DNA of 64,000 bases from Acidihalobacter prosperus (GCF_000754095.2 NZ_JQSG02000001.1:729140-793139), one strand, 5' to 3'. Shown: positions 48,049 through 58,654, counted from the stretch's first letter. Notes: generated by a model not told the origin, from the sequence alone. Made by a program: numbers and translations.

Positions 48049-51000
48049 TCAGCCCGCTGCCATCTGGGCCGCTTCGTCGATATCCACGGCTACCAGGCGG
48101 GACACCCCGGCTTCACGCATGGTCACGCCGATCAAGTGATCGGCGGACTCCATGCTGACCTTGTTGTGAGTGATCATGATGAACTGTACGCGCTCGGACA
48201 TCTCCTGGACCAGCCGCGCGAAACGCCCCACATTGGCCTCGTCGAGCGGCGCATCGACCTCATCGAGCATGCAGAAAGGCGCCGGGTTGAGCGCGAAAAT
48301 TGCGAACACCAGCGCCACGGCGGTCAAAGCCTTCTCTCCACCCGACATGAGATTGATGGTCGACAGGCGCTTGCCCGGCGGCCGCGCCAGCACGGCCACG
48401 CCCGTGCTGAGCAGATCCTCGCCGGTCATTTCCAGACGCGCCTCGCCACCGCCGAACAGACGTGGGAACATGTCCTTGAGGCCGGCACTGACCTGATCGA
48501 AGGTTTCGCGGAAACGCTGCCGCGTTTCGCGATCGATCTTCTGGATCGCCGACTCCAGGGTTTCCAGCGCCGCACTGAGGTCGGCGTGCTGGCCGGCCAG
48601 ATATTCGGCGCGTTCGCTCTCGGTCTTGAATTCGTCGATGGCGGCCAGATTGATCGACCCCAGGCGCTGGATGCGTTGTTCAAGATCGGCTACGCGCTTC
48701 TCCCAGGCGGTGATATCGGCCTCCGGAGCCATCTCGGCGCGCAGGACTTCCCGTTCGAAATCAGTTTCCGCCAACTGTTCGAGCAGGGTTTCGTGGCGCA
48801 CACGCACCGATTCGAGCTCGACGCGGCGGGTACCCAGCGCCTCGCGCAATGCCTCGACCTCGCGCTCGATGGCCACGCGTGCCTGCTCGGCCTCGCGCAG
48901 ACCGTTTTCGACCGCCTGCACGCTGCTGCGCGCCGCAGTCAATTCGCGTTCGAGCTGGCTGCGGCGCTCAAGCGCCTGCGCACGCTCGGCCTGCAGATCG
49001 GCCACCGGCGCGCAGTCGGCCTCCAGCGTTTCGCGCAGGCCGTTCACGCGCTGATCCAGTTCCGCGCACTGCGCGCGGCCGCGCGCCAGCGCCTGCTCGG
49101 TGGCGGCAGTTTCGACACGCAACGATTCCAGCGACAGGCTCAAACGGTGTCGGGTCTCGCGAGCCGTCTGCGCGGCTTGTCTCGCCTCACCCAATGCCTC
49201 CTGACACCGAGCGCGCTCGGTTTCCAATGCCGCGCGCTCGCTGCTCAGCCGCTCCATTTCCGCGACCGCGCGATTGCGCGCAGCGGTGGCCTCGTCCAAC
49301 GCCGTGCGGTCGTTCTGGCGCCGCGTATCCAGTTCGGCCAGTTCCTGAGCGATCGCATGCGCGCGATCGCGCTGCTGGCGCAGGCGCCCGCGCTGACTGT
49401 TCAATCGGCCCTCGCCAGCCGCCAACTCCCGATGGGCCTGATTGACCGCCTGCTGAACCTGTTGGCGCTCGGCCTCCAACTCGCGCAGCTCGGCCTGCCC
49501 CGCATCCAGCGAAGCGACGCGCGTGCGCGCCTCGGCCTCCAGCGATTCGCGTTGCGTTCGCAGGGATTCGATCTCCTCCGCGCGTGCCAGCACGCCGGCA
49601 TGAGCTTCGTCGCGATCCGGTAGACGCAACCAACCGGGACCGACCCACTCGCCCGCGGGCGTGACCAACGACTCGCCCGCTACCAGCGAAGCCCGCCGCG
49701 CCAGTGCATCGGCAAGATCCACGGCCGTACCGACGCCGGCAAGCAAGTCGGTCAGTGGCCATGGGGCGCGCACGTGCGCGGCGAGGCCAACGGTCTCGCC
49801 GCCCGCGCGGGCGGCTTGATCGACAAAGGTGCGCGGTGCACGTTCGTCCCCGCCGGCGACATCGGCCACTGCCGCGAGGTCGTCCACACAGATCGCGCCC
49901 AGCAGTCCGCCGAGCACGGCCTCGGCGGCCGACTCCCAGCCGGCATCGACGCGCAGGCATTCGCCAAGACGTCGCGCGTCGCCCAGGCCCTGTTGCGACA
50001 GCCAGGCGGACTGACCACCCTCGCGCTTGCCGAGCGCGGCCTGTTGCAGGGCCTCCAGCGAAGCCAGCCGCCCGCCGATGGTCTGTACCTGACGGCGAAG
50101 TTGATCCAGCGCCTGCGTGTCTTCGCGGATGCCGGTGCGGCGGGTCTCTATCCGTTCGAGTATGGCGGTCAGACGCCGGTCGAGATCCTCGACGCCCTGG
50201 CGCTGCGCCTGCACGTCCGCCTCGATGCGCGATATCTCCAGCTCGGTGCCGGCGGTATCCAGGCTATCGGTCTCGCGGCTCAGGCGTTCGTGACGTTCCC
50301 CGAGCCCGTGGAGCTGGCGCTCCAGATGCTCCATCCGCGTCCGTTCGACCTGCGCGCGCTGCGCCGGCTCGTTGGCACGGTGGTTGAAATCGTCCCAGCG
50401 GCGTTGCCAGTCGGCCATCGCCAGTTCGGCGCCTTCGAGTGCCTGCATGGTCTCGCGCTCGAATACCTCGGCATCGGCCGCCTCCGGCGCACGTGCGCTC
50501 AAGGTCTGGTTCAGGCTGTCGGCCTTGCTTTCGTCCGCCTCCAGTATCCGGCGCGATTCCCTCAGCGCGGCTTCGGCCTGTTCAAGGGCCTGACCGCGCT
50601 GCGCACGCAGGTTCTCCGCGTGCTGGATGGCCTGCTCGATGCGCGATATTTCCGCGCCGGCCTCGTAGAACCGCCCCTGCACCTCATTGAAGGATTCGTT
50701 GGCGGCATTGAGACGTTCGCGCCCCTGCACCAGATCAGTCTCGCGCGCACGCAGCCTGGCCACCGCCTCCTCCAGCGCCGTCTGCGCCTCACGAATGGCC
50801 TGCTCGCGGCGAGCGATGTCCGCCCCCAGACCCTCGAGCCGCAGCACGATCAGCTCCGCCTGCGCACGGCGCTCCTCCTGGCGCAGGCTCTTGAAGCGCT
50901 CGGCCGTCTGCGCCTGGCGCTTGAGGTGAGCCAGATGCTTGTCGATCTCCTCGCGCAGGTCGTTGAGCCGGTCGAGGTTTTCGCGCGTGTGCCGGATGCG

Positions 51001-51546
51001 ATTTTCGGTCTCGCGGCGACGTTCCTTGTACTTCGAAATACCCGCCGCTTCCTCGATATAGACCCTCAGTTCCTCGGGCTTGGCCTCGATCAGGCGAGAA
51101 ATCATGCCCTGCTCGATGATGGCGTAACTGCGCGGCCCCAGGCCAGTGCCGAGAAAGATGTCGGTAATGTCGCGGCGACGGCAGCGCGTGCCGTTGAGGT
51201 AGTACTGCGACTGGCCGTCGCGTGAGGCCACCCGTTTGACGGATATCTCGGAATACTGCGCATAGGCGCCGCCGAGGGTGCCGTCGCTGTTGTCGAACAC
51301 CAGCTCCACCGAAGCCTGTCCTACCGGCTTGCGGGCGGACGAGCCGTTGAAGATCACGTCTTCCATCGACTCGCCGCGCAGGTATTTGGCCGACGACTCG
51401 CCCATCACCCAGCGCACCGCGTCGATGGTATTGGATTTGCCGCAGCCGTTCGGGCCGACGATACCGACACGTTGGCTGGACAGGGGGATCGTGGTCGGAT
51501 CGACGAAGGACTTGAAACCCGAGAGTTTGATTTTGCTCAGACGCAT
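48049..51546 (-). CDS. smc: Chromosome segregation protein SMC
   Basis: This 1165-residue SMC has the N-terminal head with [20 protein letters not shown] and Walker [21 protein letters not shown] (about 32-51). Two long coiled coils (about 170-510 and 660-1000) enclose a hinge (about 515-650), and the C-terminal head has signature [17 protein letters not shown] and Walker [16 protein letters not shown]. With ScpA and ScpB it organises and separates chromosomes. This housekeeping SMC is distinct from the MukB-like JetC at the left edge. First gene of smc-zipA-ligA-djlA. Confidence 0.97.
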   Translation of the reverse strand: MRLSKIKLSGFKSFVDPTTIPLSSQRVGIVGPNGCGKSNTIDAVRWVMGESSAKYLRGESMEDVIFNGSSARKPVGQASVELVFDNSDGTLGGAYAQYSEISVKRVASRDGQSQYYLNGTRCRRRDITDIFLGTGLGPRSYAIIEQGMISRLIEAKPEELRVYIEEAAGISKYKERRRETENRIRHTRENLDRLNDLREEIDKHLAHLKRQAQTAERFKSLRQEERRAQAELIVLRLEGLGADIARREQAIREAQTALEEAVARLRARETDLVQGRERLNAANESFNEVQGRFYEAGAEISRIEQAIQHAENLRAQRGQALEQAEAALRESRRILEADESKADSLNQTLSARAPEAADAEVFERETMQALEGAELAMADWQRRWDDFNHRANEPAQRAQVERTRMEHLERQLHGLGERHERLSRETDSLDTAGTELEISRIEADVQAQRQGVEDLDRRLTAILERIETRRTGIREDTQALDQLRRQVQTIGGRLASLEALQQAALGKREGGQSAWLSQQGLGDARRLGECLRVDAGWESAAEAVLGGLLGAICVDDLAAVADVAGGDERAPRTFVDQAARAGGETVGLAAHVRAPWPLTDLLAGVGTAVDLADALARRASLVAGESLVTPAGEWVGPGWLRLPDRDEAHAGVLARAEEIESLRTQRESLEAEARTRVASLDAGQAELRELEAERQQVQQAVNQAHRELAAGEGRLNSQRGRLRQQRDRAHAIAQELAELDTRRQNDRTALDEATAARNRAVAEMERLSSERAALETERARCQEALGEARQAAQTARETRHRLSLSLESLRVETAATEQALARGRAQCAELDQRVNGLRETLEADCAPVADLQAERAQALERRSQLERELTAARSSVQAVENGLREAEQARVAIEREVEALREALGTRRVELESVRVRHETLLEQLAETDFEREVLRAEMAPEADITAWEKRVADLEQRIQRLGSINLAAIDEFKTESERAEYLAGQHADLSAALETLESAIQKIDRETRQRFRETFDQVSAGLKDMFPRLFGGGEARLEMTGEDLLSTGVAVLARPPGKRLSTINLMSGGEKALTAVALVFAIFALNPAPFCMLDEVDAPLDEANVGRFARLVQEMSERVQFIMITHNKVSMESADHLIGVTMREAGVSRLVAVDIDEAAQMAAG

Positions 51547-51590
51547 GCGCTAATTGTGCCAGGAGGCCGGCGTGGTCGACGCCGGGCTGG

Positions 51591-51599
51591 TGATATACT
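51591..51599 (+). promoter_or_regulatory. Extended -10 promoter element of queF
   Basis: TGATATACT, a TGn-TATACT extended -10, lies 35 bases before the queF ATG; no clear -35 is seen. A hairpin-forming GCCGGCG...CGCCGG (51566-51585) lies between this and the smc start. Confidence 0.5.
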
Positions 51600-51633
51600 G
51601 CATGGTTTTTCCCACCCCTGTCAGGATATACCC

Positions 51634-52023
51634 ATGCCGAGTCAACCGAGCAAGGCGCTTGAGACCTTCGCCAACCCGGAACCAAATCGGGATTATACCA
51701 TTCGCATCCGCATCCCGGAGTTCACCTGCCTGTGCCCCGTGACCGGGCAACCGGATTTTGCCACGCTGCATCTCGAATACGTACCCGAGTCGCGTTGCGT
51801 CGAACTCAAGTCGCTCAAGCAGTACGTATGGTCGTACCGCGACGAAGGCGCCTTCCACGAGGCGGTTACCAACCGCATGGTGGACGACATCGTCGCGGCC
51901 ATCGCGCCCCGCTTCGTGCGTCTGACTTCCGAATTCAACGTGCGGGGCGGGATCTACACCACCGTCGTCGCCGAGCATCGCGCCGCAGACTGGGCGCCGC
52001 CCACGCCGATCACCCTGCCCTAG
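51634..52023 (+). CDS. queF: NADPH-dependent 7-cyano-7-deazaguanine reductase (preQ0 reductase), short type
   Basis: This 129-residue unimodular QueF has the catalytic Cys in [17 protein letters not shown] (about 29-45), the QueF motif [20 protein letters not shown] (about 52-71) and [13 protein letters not shown]. It reduces preQ0 to preQ1 in queuosine synthesis in the cytoplasm. AGGAT precedes the ATG at 51634; the longer frame upstream runs through the promoter. The FGGY kinase begins 12 bases downstream. Confidence 0.95.
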   Translation: MPSQPSKALETFANPEPNRDYTIRIRIPEFTCLCPVTGQPDFATLHLEYVPESRCVELKSLKQYVWSYRDEGAFHEAVTNRMVDDIVAAIAPRFVRLTSEFNVRGGIYTTVVAEHRAADWAPPTPITLP

Positions 52024-52034
52024 GCGGATACCGG

Positions 52035-53321
52035 GTGACGCGACCGCTCGCGATCGGCATCGACGTGGGCACCTCTGGCGTGCGCGCGCTCGCCATCGAC
52101 GACGACGGCGCTGTGCGCGCGCAGGCCCAGTGCCCGATGCCGGCGCCGCTCGGCAGCCACGGCCGACTCGAGCAGGCGCCTGCGATCTGGTGGCTGACGC
52201 TGCACGCGACGCTGGCGGCGGTGGCGCGTGCGATACCTGCGGGGTTTGCGGCGCGCACGCTCGCGCTGGACGGCACTTCCGGCACCTTGCTGCTGTCCGA
52301 CCGCAAAGGCGAGCCGCTGGGACCCGCGCTGATGTATGCCGACCAGCGCGCCCAAGCGGAAGCCACGCGCATCGCCGATACCGCGCCGGCGGAAAGCGGC
52401 GCGCACGGTGCCAGCTCGGCCCTGGCCAAACTGCTCTGGTTACTGCGGGAACGCCCACCGGCCATCCCATTTCGCGTCCTGCACCAGGCCGACTGGCTGC
52501 TCGCGCGCCTGGGTGCGCCGCTGGGCACCAGCGATGAAAACAACGCGCTCAAGCTCGGCTACGACCCCGTCGCCCGCGCCTGGCCGGCGTGGCTGACACA
52601 GCTAGGCGTACCGGCCGGCTCCCTGCCCAGGGTCCACGCACCCGGCACGCCCGTCGGCACGCTGAGCCCGGCGTTGGCGCGTGCGCTGGGTCTGCCGGCC
52701 GGCATTGCGCTAGTAGCCGGCACCACCGACGGCGTTGCCGCCTTCCTCGCCACCGGCGCCTCTGCGCCCGGCGAGGCGGTGACCTCGCTCGGCAGCACGC
52801 TGGTGCTCAAGCTCCTATGCCAGCAACCGGTCTTCCAGCCGGCATCCGGGATCTACAGCCATCGGCTGGGCGAGTTGTGGCTGGCCGGCGGCGCATCCAA
52901 CAGCGGCGGCGCGGTGCTGCGCGCGTTTTTCGCCGACGACGAAATCGCCCGCTGCAGCAAGGCGCTGCAACCCACGAAACCGACCGGGCTGGATTATTAC
53001 CCGCTGTTGCACCCGGGCGAGCGCTTTCCGATCGCCGACCCGGCCCTGCCGCCGCGCCTGACGCCGCGGCCTGACGACAGCTGCCGCTTCTTCCAGGGCA
53101 TCTTGGAAGGCATGGCGGAAATCGAACGCCTGGGCTACGCGCGACTGCAGGCTGCAGGCGGAGAGCGCCTGCTCAGCGTGCGCAGTATCGGCGGCGGCGC
53201 GCTCAACGCCGGCTGGACACGCATCCGCGCCGACCGTCTCGGCGTACCGCTGCTGCCACCCGCACACCAGGCGGCCGCCTACGGCGCTGCGCTGCTTGCG
53301 CTGCGCGCGCGCCAATCCTGA
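52035..53321 (+). CDS. FGGY-family carbohydrate kinase, ribulokinase/xylulokinase-like
   Basis: This 428-residue sugar kinase begins with the phosphate-1 motif LAIGIDVGTSGVRALAIDDD (about 5-24). It has ARTLALDGTSGTLLL (about 75), a late VAGTTDGVAAFLATG with the catalytic-site Asp (about 230), and the adenosine motif SIGGGALNAGWTRIRADRLG (about 385). It is shorter than classical xylulokinase and resembles the D-ribulose kinase-like group of cyanobacteria and plants, but the substrate cannot be fixed. GTG start at 52035 with GGCGGA upstream; probably co-transcribed with queF. Confidence 0.85.
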   Translation: MTRPLAIGIDVGTSGVRALAIDDDGAVRAQAQCPMPAPLGSHGRLEQAPAIWWLTLHATLAAVARAIPAGFAARTLALDGTSGTLLLSDRKGEPLGPALMYADQRAQAEATRIADTAPAESGAHGASSALAKLLWLLRERPPAIPFRVLHQADWLLARLGAPLGTSDENNALKLGYDPVARAWPAWLTQLGVPAGSLPRVHAPGTPVGTLSPALARALGLPAGIALVAGTTDGVAAFLATGASAPGEAVTSLGSTLVLKLLCQQPVFQPASGIYSHRLGELWLAGGASNSGGAVLRAFFADDEIARCSKALQPTKPTGLDYYPLLHPGERFPIADPALPPRLTPRPDDSCRFFQGILEGMAEIERLGYARLQAAGGERLLSVRSIGGGALNAGWTRIRADRLGVPLLPPAHQAAAYGAALLALRARQS

Positions 53322-53333
53322 AACGGCCGTGGA

Positions 53334-53939
53334 TCACTCCAGACAGCGGCGTACCGGCGCGAAGCTGCGTCGATGACAGTCGGCGGGTCCATGCAGGCGA
53401 AGCGCCTCCCTGTGCTGCGCGGTGGGATAGCCCATGTGACGATCAAAACCATATTCGGGATGGCGCGCATGCAGCGCGAGCATCTCGGCGTCGCGCACCG
53501 TCTTGGCCAGGATCGAGGCCGCGCTGATCGCAGGCACCTTGTCGTCGCCCCCCACGATCGCCTGGCTCTCGCAATCCAGTACCGGACAGCGGTTGCCATC
53601 GATCAGCACCCGTTCGGGCAGCCGCGGCAGTGCAGCCACCGCCCGCTGCATCGCCAGCATGCTCGCGTGCAGGATATTCAAGCGGTCGATTTCCTCGACC
53701 TCGGCGCGGCCGACGGCCCAGGCCAACGCGTGCGCGCGTATCGCCACGGCGAGGGTTTCGCGCCGCCGGGCACTGAGCTTTTTGGAATCGGCCAAGCCCT
53801 CGATCGGCCGCGCGGGATCGAGCACGACGGCCGCGGCAATCACCGGCCCGGCCAACGGCCCGCGCCCTGCCTCGTCGACACCCGCCGTCCACAATCGCCC
53901 TTCGCCGTCGAACGGTTCCTGCGCTCGCTGGTTGCCCAT
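53334..53939 (-). CDS. rnhB: Ribonuclease HII
   Basis: This 201-residue RNase HII has the active-site segment [20 protein letters not shown] (Asp, Glu; about 19-38), VLIDGNRCP (Asp, about 111) and [22 protein letters not shown] (Asp near 128-149 region). It removes single ribonucleotides and RNA primers from DNA. It converges on the FGGY kinase gene and is divergent from gnnA; in many relatives it follows lpxB instead. Confidence 0.95.
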   Translation of the reverse strand: MGNQRAQEPFDGEGRLWTAGVDEAGRGPLAGPVIAAAVVLDPARPIEGLADSKKLSARRRETLAVAIRAHALAWAVGRAEVEEIDRLNILHASMLAMQRAVAALPRLPERVLIDGNRCPVLDCESQAIVGGDDKVPAISAASILAKTVRDAEMLALHARHPEYGFDRHMGYPTAQHREALRLHGPADCHRRSFAPVRRCLE

Positions 53940-54103
53940 GCCGATATCCTGTCGCTACTCCCGGCGCGCACGATAGCATCGACGAAGGCGGTTCGCATTG
54001 CCTAAGCCCCCCGGTAAATGCGAACATGCGCCGACGCGAACACTGCGGCGCCCGGCAGCGGACACCGTTTTCGCAAACCCGAATTCATGGCAAGCCCTCG
54101 ATC

Positions 54104-55051
54104 TTGAGCGAAACACTAAAGACAGCAGTCATCGGCGTGGGTTATCTCGGCCGATTCCACGCGCAGAAATATGCCGCCTTGCCCGAAGCGGAGCTGGTGG
54201 CGGTCGCCGATCCCAATCGCGGACAGGCGGAACGCGTCGCCGAGGAATGCGGCACGCGCGCCGTCACCGATTATCGCGAGTTGCTCGGCGCCGTCGACGC
54301 CGTCAGCGTGGTCGTACCGACCCAGTTGCACCACGCGGTAGCCCGCGACTGCCTGTCCCATGGCATCCACGTCATGCTCGAAAAGCCGATGACGACCACC
54401 GTGGCCGAGGCGGACGAGCTGATCGCCCTGGCCCGCGAACGCAATCTGGTCCTGCAGATCGGCCATCTTGAGCGCTTCAACGCCGCGGTACTCGCCCTCA
54501 ACGGCGTGCTCGACACCCCGCGTTTCATCGAGTCGCATCGTCTCGCCGCCTTCAACCCTCGCGGTGCCGATGTCAACGTCGTGCTCGACCTGATGATCCA
54601 CGACATCGACATCATCCAGACGCTGGTGCGCTCGCCGATCGACAAGATCGACGCCAACGGCGTGTCGGTCCTCACCGCCGAGATCGACATCGCCAATGCA
54701 CGGCTGCATTTCGAAAACGGCTGCGTGGCCAATGTCACCGCCAGCCGAGTCAGCATGAAGCCGCAACGCAAGATGCGCGTGTTCCAGAACGACGCCTACA
54801 TCTCGATCGATTTCCAGGACAAGATCCTGAGCGTACACCGCAAGGGCGAACGCGAGATATTCCCCGGCATTCCCGAGATCACCTCGCAGGAAAGCCTGTT
54901 CGAAAGCAGCGACGCGATCCGCGACGAAATCGCCGCCTTCCTTGACGCCATCCGGCGCGATATCTCGCCGCCGGTGACCGGCGAGGACGGCCGCCTGGCC
55001 CTGCAGACGGCGATTCGGATTTCCGAACTGCTCGCCTCGGCACCCAGCTGA
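54104..55051 (+). CDS. gnnA: UDP-N-acetylglucosamine 3-dehydrogenase, GnnA-like (Gfo/Idh/MocA family)
   Basis: This 315-residue oxidoreductase has the Rossmann motif VIGVGYLGRFHAQKY, the family signature LEKPMTTTVAEADEL (EKP, about 91), and a substrate motif LMIHDIDIIQTLV (HD, about 166). In A. ferrooxidans and Leptospira GnnA oxidises the 3-OH of UDP-GlcNAc so that GnnB can aminate it, producing the GlcNAc3N used for lipid A with four amide-linked chains. Adjacent gnnB and lpxB, and lpxA facing them, support this role over a generic dehydrogenase. A TTG at 54104 fits the family N terminus but has a poor ribosome site; an ATG at 54026 would add 26 residues. Confidence 0.8.
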   Translation: MSETLKTAVIGVGYLGRFHAQKYAALPEAELVAVADPNRGQAERVAEECGTRAVTDYRELLGAVDAVSVVVPTQLHHAVARDCLSHGIHVMLEKPMTTTVAEADELIALARERNLVLQIGHLERFNAAVLALNGVLDTPRFIESHRLAAFNPRGADVNVVLDLMIHDIDIIQTLVRSPIDKIDANGVSVLTAEIDIANARLHFENGCVANVTASRVSMKPQRKMRVFQNDAYISIDFQDKILSVHRKGEREIFPGIPEITSQESLFESSDAIRDEIAAFLDAIRRDISPPVTGEDGRLALQTAIRISELLASAPS

Positions 55052-55097
55052 TCCCGCCCCCACAGCCCCACGACACGCGACTCGCGGAGACACCGGC

Positions 55098-56195
55098 ATG
55101 ATCCCGATGGTAGACCTTAAAACCCAGTACCTGGCGCTGCGCGAGGAGATCGACCGGGGCATCCTGCAGGCACTCGAGTCGACCCAGTTCATTCTCGGCC
55201 CGAATGTGCGCGCCTTCGAGGAAGAAGCTGCAGCCTACCTCGGCGCCGCGCACGCGGTCAGTGTCGCTTCCGGCACCGACGCCCTGCACCTCGCCCTGAT
55301 CGCTGCCGGCATCAAACCCGGCGACGAGGTCATCACCTCGCCGTTCACCTTTATCGCCACCGCCGAAGCCATCCTCTACGTGGGTGCCACGCCGGTGTTC
55401 GTGGACATCGACCCTCAGACCTTCAATCTCGATCCCGAGCAGGTGGCCGCCGCGATCGGCCCGCGCACCCGCGCCATCCTGCCGGTGCACCTGTTCGGCC
55501 AGCCGGCGGACATGGTCGCACTTGGCGCGCTGGCCGAGCACCACGGGCTCACGCTGGTGGAAGACTGTGCGCAATCCTTTGGCGCCGCATCCGGCGGCCG
55601 CCAGACCGGCACACTGGGCGCCGCCGGCTGCTTCAGCTTTTTCCCCAGCAAGAATCTCGGCTGCTACGGCGACGGCGGCCTGATCAGCACCGGCTCGGCC
55701 GAAATGGCGGAGCACCTGCGCGTGCTGCGCAACCACGGCTCCTGGCAGCGCTACCACCATTCCGAACTAGGCTTCAACAGCCGCCTGGATGAAATCCAGG
55801 CCGTCATCCTGCGCGTCAAGCTCAAGCGCATAGACGCATTCAATGCAGGCCGCCGCCGCGTCGCCCACCGGTACACACGGGCACTCGCCGCGATCGACGG
55901 CGTCACGCCGCCGCACGAAGCCGTGGCCGGCGAACACGTCTACCATCAGTACACCCTGCTCAGCCCGCGCCGTGACGAAATCATGGCCGCGCTGCAGGCG
56001 GCCGACATCGCCTGTGCCGTGTACTACCCGATCCCCCTGCACCGGCAGGACGTGTTTGCGGACGCCTGCCGCGACATCCGCCTGCCGGTCGCCGAGCGCG
56101 TCGCCAGCGAGTGCCTGTCGCTACCCGTCTATCCGGAACTGGCCGACGCCGACGTGGATCGCATCACCGAAACGATAGGCGCCTGCCTCGCCTGA
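55098..56195 (+). CDS. gnnB: DegT/DnrJ/EryC1/StrS aminotransferase, GnnB-like
   Basis: This 365-residue sugar aminotransferase begins MIPMVDLKTQYLALREEID. It has SVASGTDALHLALIAAGIKPGDEV (quoted in part), VEDCAQSFGA with the PLP Asp (about 155), and the PLP Lys in FSFFPSKNLGCYGDGG (about 180-195). GnnB transaminates the 3-keto product of GnnA with glutamate to UDP-GlcNAc3N. It lies 46 bases after gnnA and 14 before lpxB, so the three genes form a lipid A unit. Confidence 0.83.
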   Translation: MIPMVDLKTQYLALREEIDRGILQALESTQFILGPNVRAFEEEAAAYLGAAHAVSVASGTDALHLALIAAGIKPGDEVITSPFTFIATAEAILYVGATPVFVDIDPQTFNLDPEQVAAAIGPRTRAILPVHLFGQPADMVALGALAEHHGLTLVEDCAQSFGAASGGRQTGTLGAAGCFSFFPSKNLGCYGDGGLISTGSAEMAEHLRVLRNHGSWQRYHHSELGFNSRLDEIQAVILRVKLKRIDAFNAGRRRVAHRYTRALAAIDGVTPPHEAVAGEHVYHQYTLLSPRRDEIMAALQAADIACAVYYPIPLHRQDVFADACRDIRLPVAERVASECLSLPVYPELADADVDRITETIGACLA

Positions 56196-56209
56196 ACCGG
56201 CCACGCACG

Positions 56210-57397
56210 ATGAACGACACCGCCGCGCCCGCCGACGCGCTGACACGCGCACACCGCGTGCTGATCGTCAGCGGCGAGGCCTCCGGCGACCAGCACGCGG
56301 CACAACTGGTCGCAGCCGTTAGGCGGCGCGCGCCGGAGACCGTATTTTCCGGTATCGGTGGCGAAGCCATGCGCCGCGCGGGCGTGGAAATCCTCGTCGA
56401 TGCCGCCACGCTCGCGGTCGTCGGCCTGGTCGAGGTGCTGATCCACTACCGCACCCTGCGCGCGGCGCTGGAGCAGATGCGCCGACGTCTGCGCGACGAA
56501 CGCCCCGACCTGCTCATCCTGGTCGATTACCCGGACTTCAATCTGCGCCTCGCCAAAACCGCGCGCGCGCTGGGCATCAAGGTGCTTTATTACATCAGCC
56601 CGCAGGTTTGGGCCTGGCGCCGCAAGCGCGTACACACCATCCGGGAGCGCGTGGACATGATGGCCGTGGTGTTTCCCTTCGAGCTGCCGTTTTACGAAGC
56701 GGCCGGGGTTCCCGCTCGCTTCGTCGGCCACCCACTGGCCGAAGAGGCCCATTCGACGCTGACGCGCGACCAGGCGGCAACACGATTCGGGCTCGACCCC
56801 GCGCGACCGGTCGTCGGTCTCTTTCCGGGCAGCCGACGCGGCGAACTGCAACGATTGCTGCCGCTGCAAATCGAGGCGGCCCGCCGCCTGCAGGCGGAAA
56901 TGCCGGCGGTGCAGTTCATCCTGCCACGGGCATCGACCCTGAGCGAGGAGGCCATCGATATGCATCTGCGTGGCGCGGCCGTCGAGATCACGCGGGTTGC
57001 CGGTCATTTCTACGACGTGATCCAAAGTTGCGATGCCATCGTCAGCGCTTCCGGCACCGCAACGCTCGAAATCGCGCTGATGGGCAAGCCGCTCGCAGTG
57101 GTCTACCGGGTCAACCCGATCAGCTATCGCATCATGCGCCGGCTGATCCGCGTGGATCACATCGCGCTATGCAATATCGTCGCCGGGCAGCGCGTCGCCA
57201 CTGAACTGATACAGGATGAGGCAACAGCCGAAGCGATCTCGCGAGAGCTGGGTCGGCTGCTGAACGACGCGGCGTATGCGGCGCGCGTCCGCGAAGGCTT
57301 CAAACGCTTGCGCGAGCAGTTGGCCGGAGACGGCCGCAGCACCGACATCGCCAGCCTGGCCCTGGAAATGCTCGGCGCGCCCCAGGGCCGGACTTGA
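56210..57397 (+). CDS. lpxB: Lipid-A-disaccharide synthase
   Basis: This 395-residue GT19 glycosyltransferase has VLIVSGEASGDQHAAQLV (about 17), GIGGEAMRRAGVE, LVDYPDFNLRLA (about 100), YYISPQVWAWRRKR (about 124-137), and a C-terminal SASGTATLEIALMGKPLAVVYR donor-site segment (about 280). It joins UDP-diacyl-glucosamine and lipid X at the inner membrane. ATG at 56210; it ends 10 bases from the lpxA stop on the other strand. Confidence 0.96.
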   Translation: MNDTAAPADALTRAHRVLIVSGEASGDQHAAQLVAAVRRRAPETVFSGIGGEAMRRAGVEILVDAATLAVVGLVEVLIHYRTLRAALEQMRRRLRDERPDLLILVDYPDFNLRLAKTARALGIKVLYYISPQVWAWRRKRVHTIRERVDMMAVVFPFELPFYEAAGVPARFVGHPLAEEAHSTLTRDQAATRFGLDPARPVVGLFPGSRRGELQRLLPLQIEAARRLQAEMPAVQFILPRASTLSEEAIDMHLRGAAVEITRVAGHFYDVIQSCDAIVSASGTATLEIALMGKPLAVVYRVNPISYRIMRRLIRVDHIALCNIVAGQRVATELIQDEATAEAISRELGRLLNDAAYAARVREGFKRLREQLAGDGRSTDIASLALEMLGAPQGRT

Positions 57398-57407
57398 GGA
57401 AGACCGC

Positions 57408-58181
57408 TCAGCGGATGATGCTGCGGCGGACTTCCTGCTGCAGAAATTCCAGCATCGGCTGCACGGCTGGCTCGCTGGCGGCCAGCACGCCCAATTCTAC
57501 CACGGCCGCCTCAAGCGCCAGTCCCTGGCGGTAAAGCAGCTTGTATGCCCGCCTCAGGCAATTGATCTGCTCAGGCGTGAAGCCGCGCCGCTTGAGGCCT
57601 TCCTTGTTGATCCCGTGCGGACGCGCAGGATTGCCGGACACGATCAGATAAGGCGGCACATCCTTGGCGACCGCACTGCCCATGCCGGTGAAGGCATGGG
57701 CGCCGATACTGCAGAATTGATGCACCAGGGTGAAACCGCTGAGGATCACCCAGTCGTCGATGTGCACATGCCCCGCCAGCGAGGCATTGTTCGAGAATAT
57801 CGTGTTATTGCCGATGCGACAGTCGTGGGCGATGTGGATATAGGCCATCAGCAGATTGTCGTCGCCGACCACTGTACGGCCGTTGCCATTGACCGTGCCA
57901 CGATTGATCGTGACGCTTTCGCGTATGAGATTTCTGTCACCGATCACAAGTTCGGTCGGCTCGCCGCGATATTTTTTGTCCTGCGGATCGGCGCCAAGCG
58001 AGGTGAACTGCAGAATACGATTGTCGCGACCGATGCGGGTCGGTCCCTGGATCACGACATGCGGCCCGATCTGCGTGCCGGCATCGATGGTGACATGGGG
58101 ACCGATCACACTGAACGGCCCGATGCTGACATCCTCGGCGAGCTCGGCGCCGGGATCGATGATCGCCTGTGGGTGAATCAA
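57408..58181 (-). CDS. lpxA: UDP-GlcNAc(3N) acyltransferase LpxA with Met at the acyl-chain ruler
   Basis: This 257-residue left-handed beta-helix protein starts at a TTG that overlaps the fabZ stop (TTGA) and yields [14 protein letters not shown], the usual N terminus; AGAGGTGG lies just upstream. Catalytic HIAHDC (E. coli His122/His125 equivalents) and LAGHV are intact. By alignment with E. coli, FTGM falls at residues 170-173, giving Met in place of Gly173. Gly173 sets C14 selectivity in E. coli, while Met at the same place in Pseudomonas aeruginosa selects C10. With gnnA/gnnB present, the acceptor may be UDP-GlcNAc3N. Confidence 0.95.
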   Translation of the reverse strand: MIHPQAIIDPGAELAEDVSIGPFSVIGPHVTIDAGTQIGPHVVIQGPTRIGRDNRILQFTSLGADPQDKKYRGEPTELVIGDRNLIRESVTINRGTVNGNGRTVVGDDNLLMAYIHIAHDCRIGNNTIFSNNASLAGHVHIDDWVILSGFTLVHQFCSIGAHAFTGMGSAVAKDVPPYLIVSGNPARPHGINKEGLKRRGFTPEQINCLRRAYKLLYRQGLALEAAVVELGVLAASEPAVQPMLEFLQQEVRRSIIR

Positions 58182-58654
58182 GACACCACCTCTCGCCCTG
58201 CGCACATTAACTCTGCCTCCGCCGCCAGATCGCCGTCAACCCGCGCCTCGGCAGAAAATTTCCACATATCCCGCTTCACGCGAAGCAGCTCCACACGCAT
58301 GATCAATTGATCGCCGGGTATTATCTGGCGCTTGAAGCGCGCACGGTCGACTGATACGAACAGGTACAGGAAATTCTCCGGCGGCGGCGCATCGCCACGT
58401 GTCTTGAATGCCAGCAGTCCCGTTGCCTGCGCCATCGCTTCCAGTATCAGCACGCCGGGCATCACGGGACGATTGGGAAAATGCCCCTGGAAAAAGGGCT
58501 CGTTGACAGTGACGTTCTTGACCGCCGTCAGCCATTCCCCGGGCACGCAATCCACCACCTTGTCCACCAGCAAAAAAGGGTAGCGATGCGGCAGATAATT
58601 CAAAATTTCCTGGATGTTGAAAGAATTCAAAGTTCTCGCCTCAAAGGATTCCAT
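58178..58654 (-). CDS. fabZ: 3-hydroxyacyl-[acyl-carrier-protein] dehydratase FabZ
   Basis: This 158-residue hot-dog dehydratase has [16 protein letters not shown], the catalytic His in [23 protein letters not shown] (His then Glu, about 58-76) and [19 protein letters not shown]. It makes trans-2-enoyl-ACP in fatty acid synthesis and competes with LpxA/LpxD for 3-hydroxyacyl-ACP. It is located between lpxD and lpxA as usual. Confidence 0.96.
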   Translation of the reverse strand: MESFEARTLNSFNIQEILNYLPHRYPFLLVDKVVDCVPGEWLTAVKNVTVNEPFFQGHFPNRPVMPGVLILEAMAQATGLLAFKTRGDAPPPENFLYLFVSVDRARFKRQIIPGDQLIMRVELLRVKRDMWKFSAEARVDGDLAAEAELMCAGREVVS

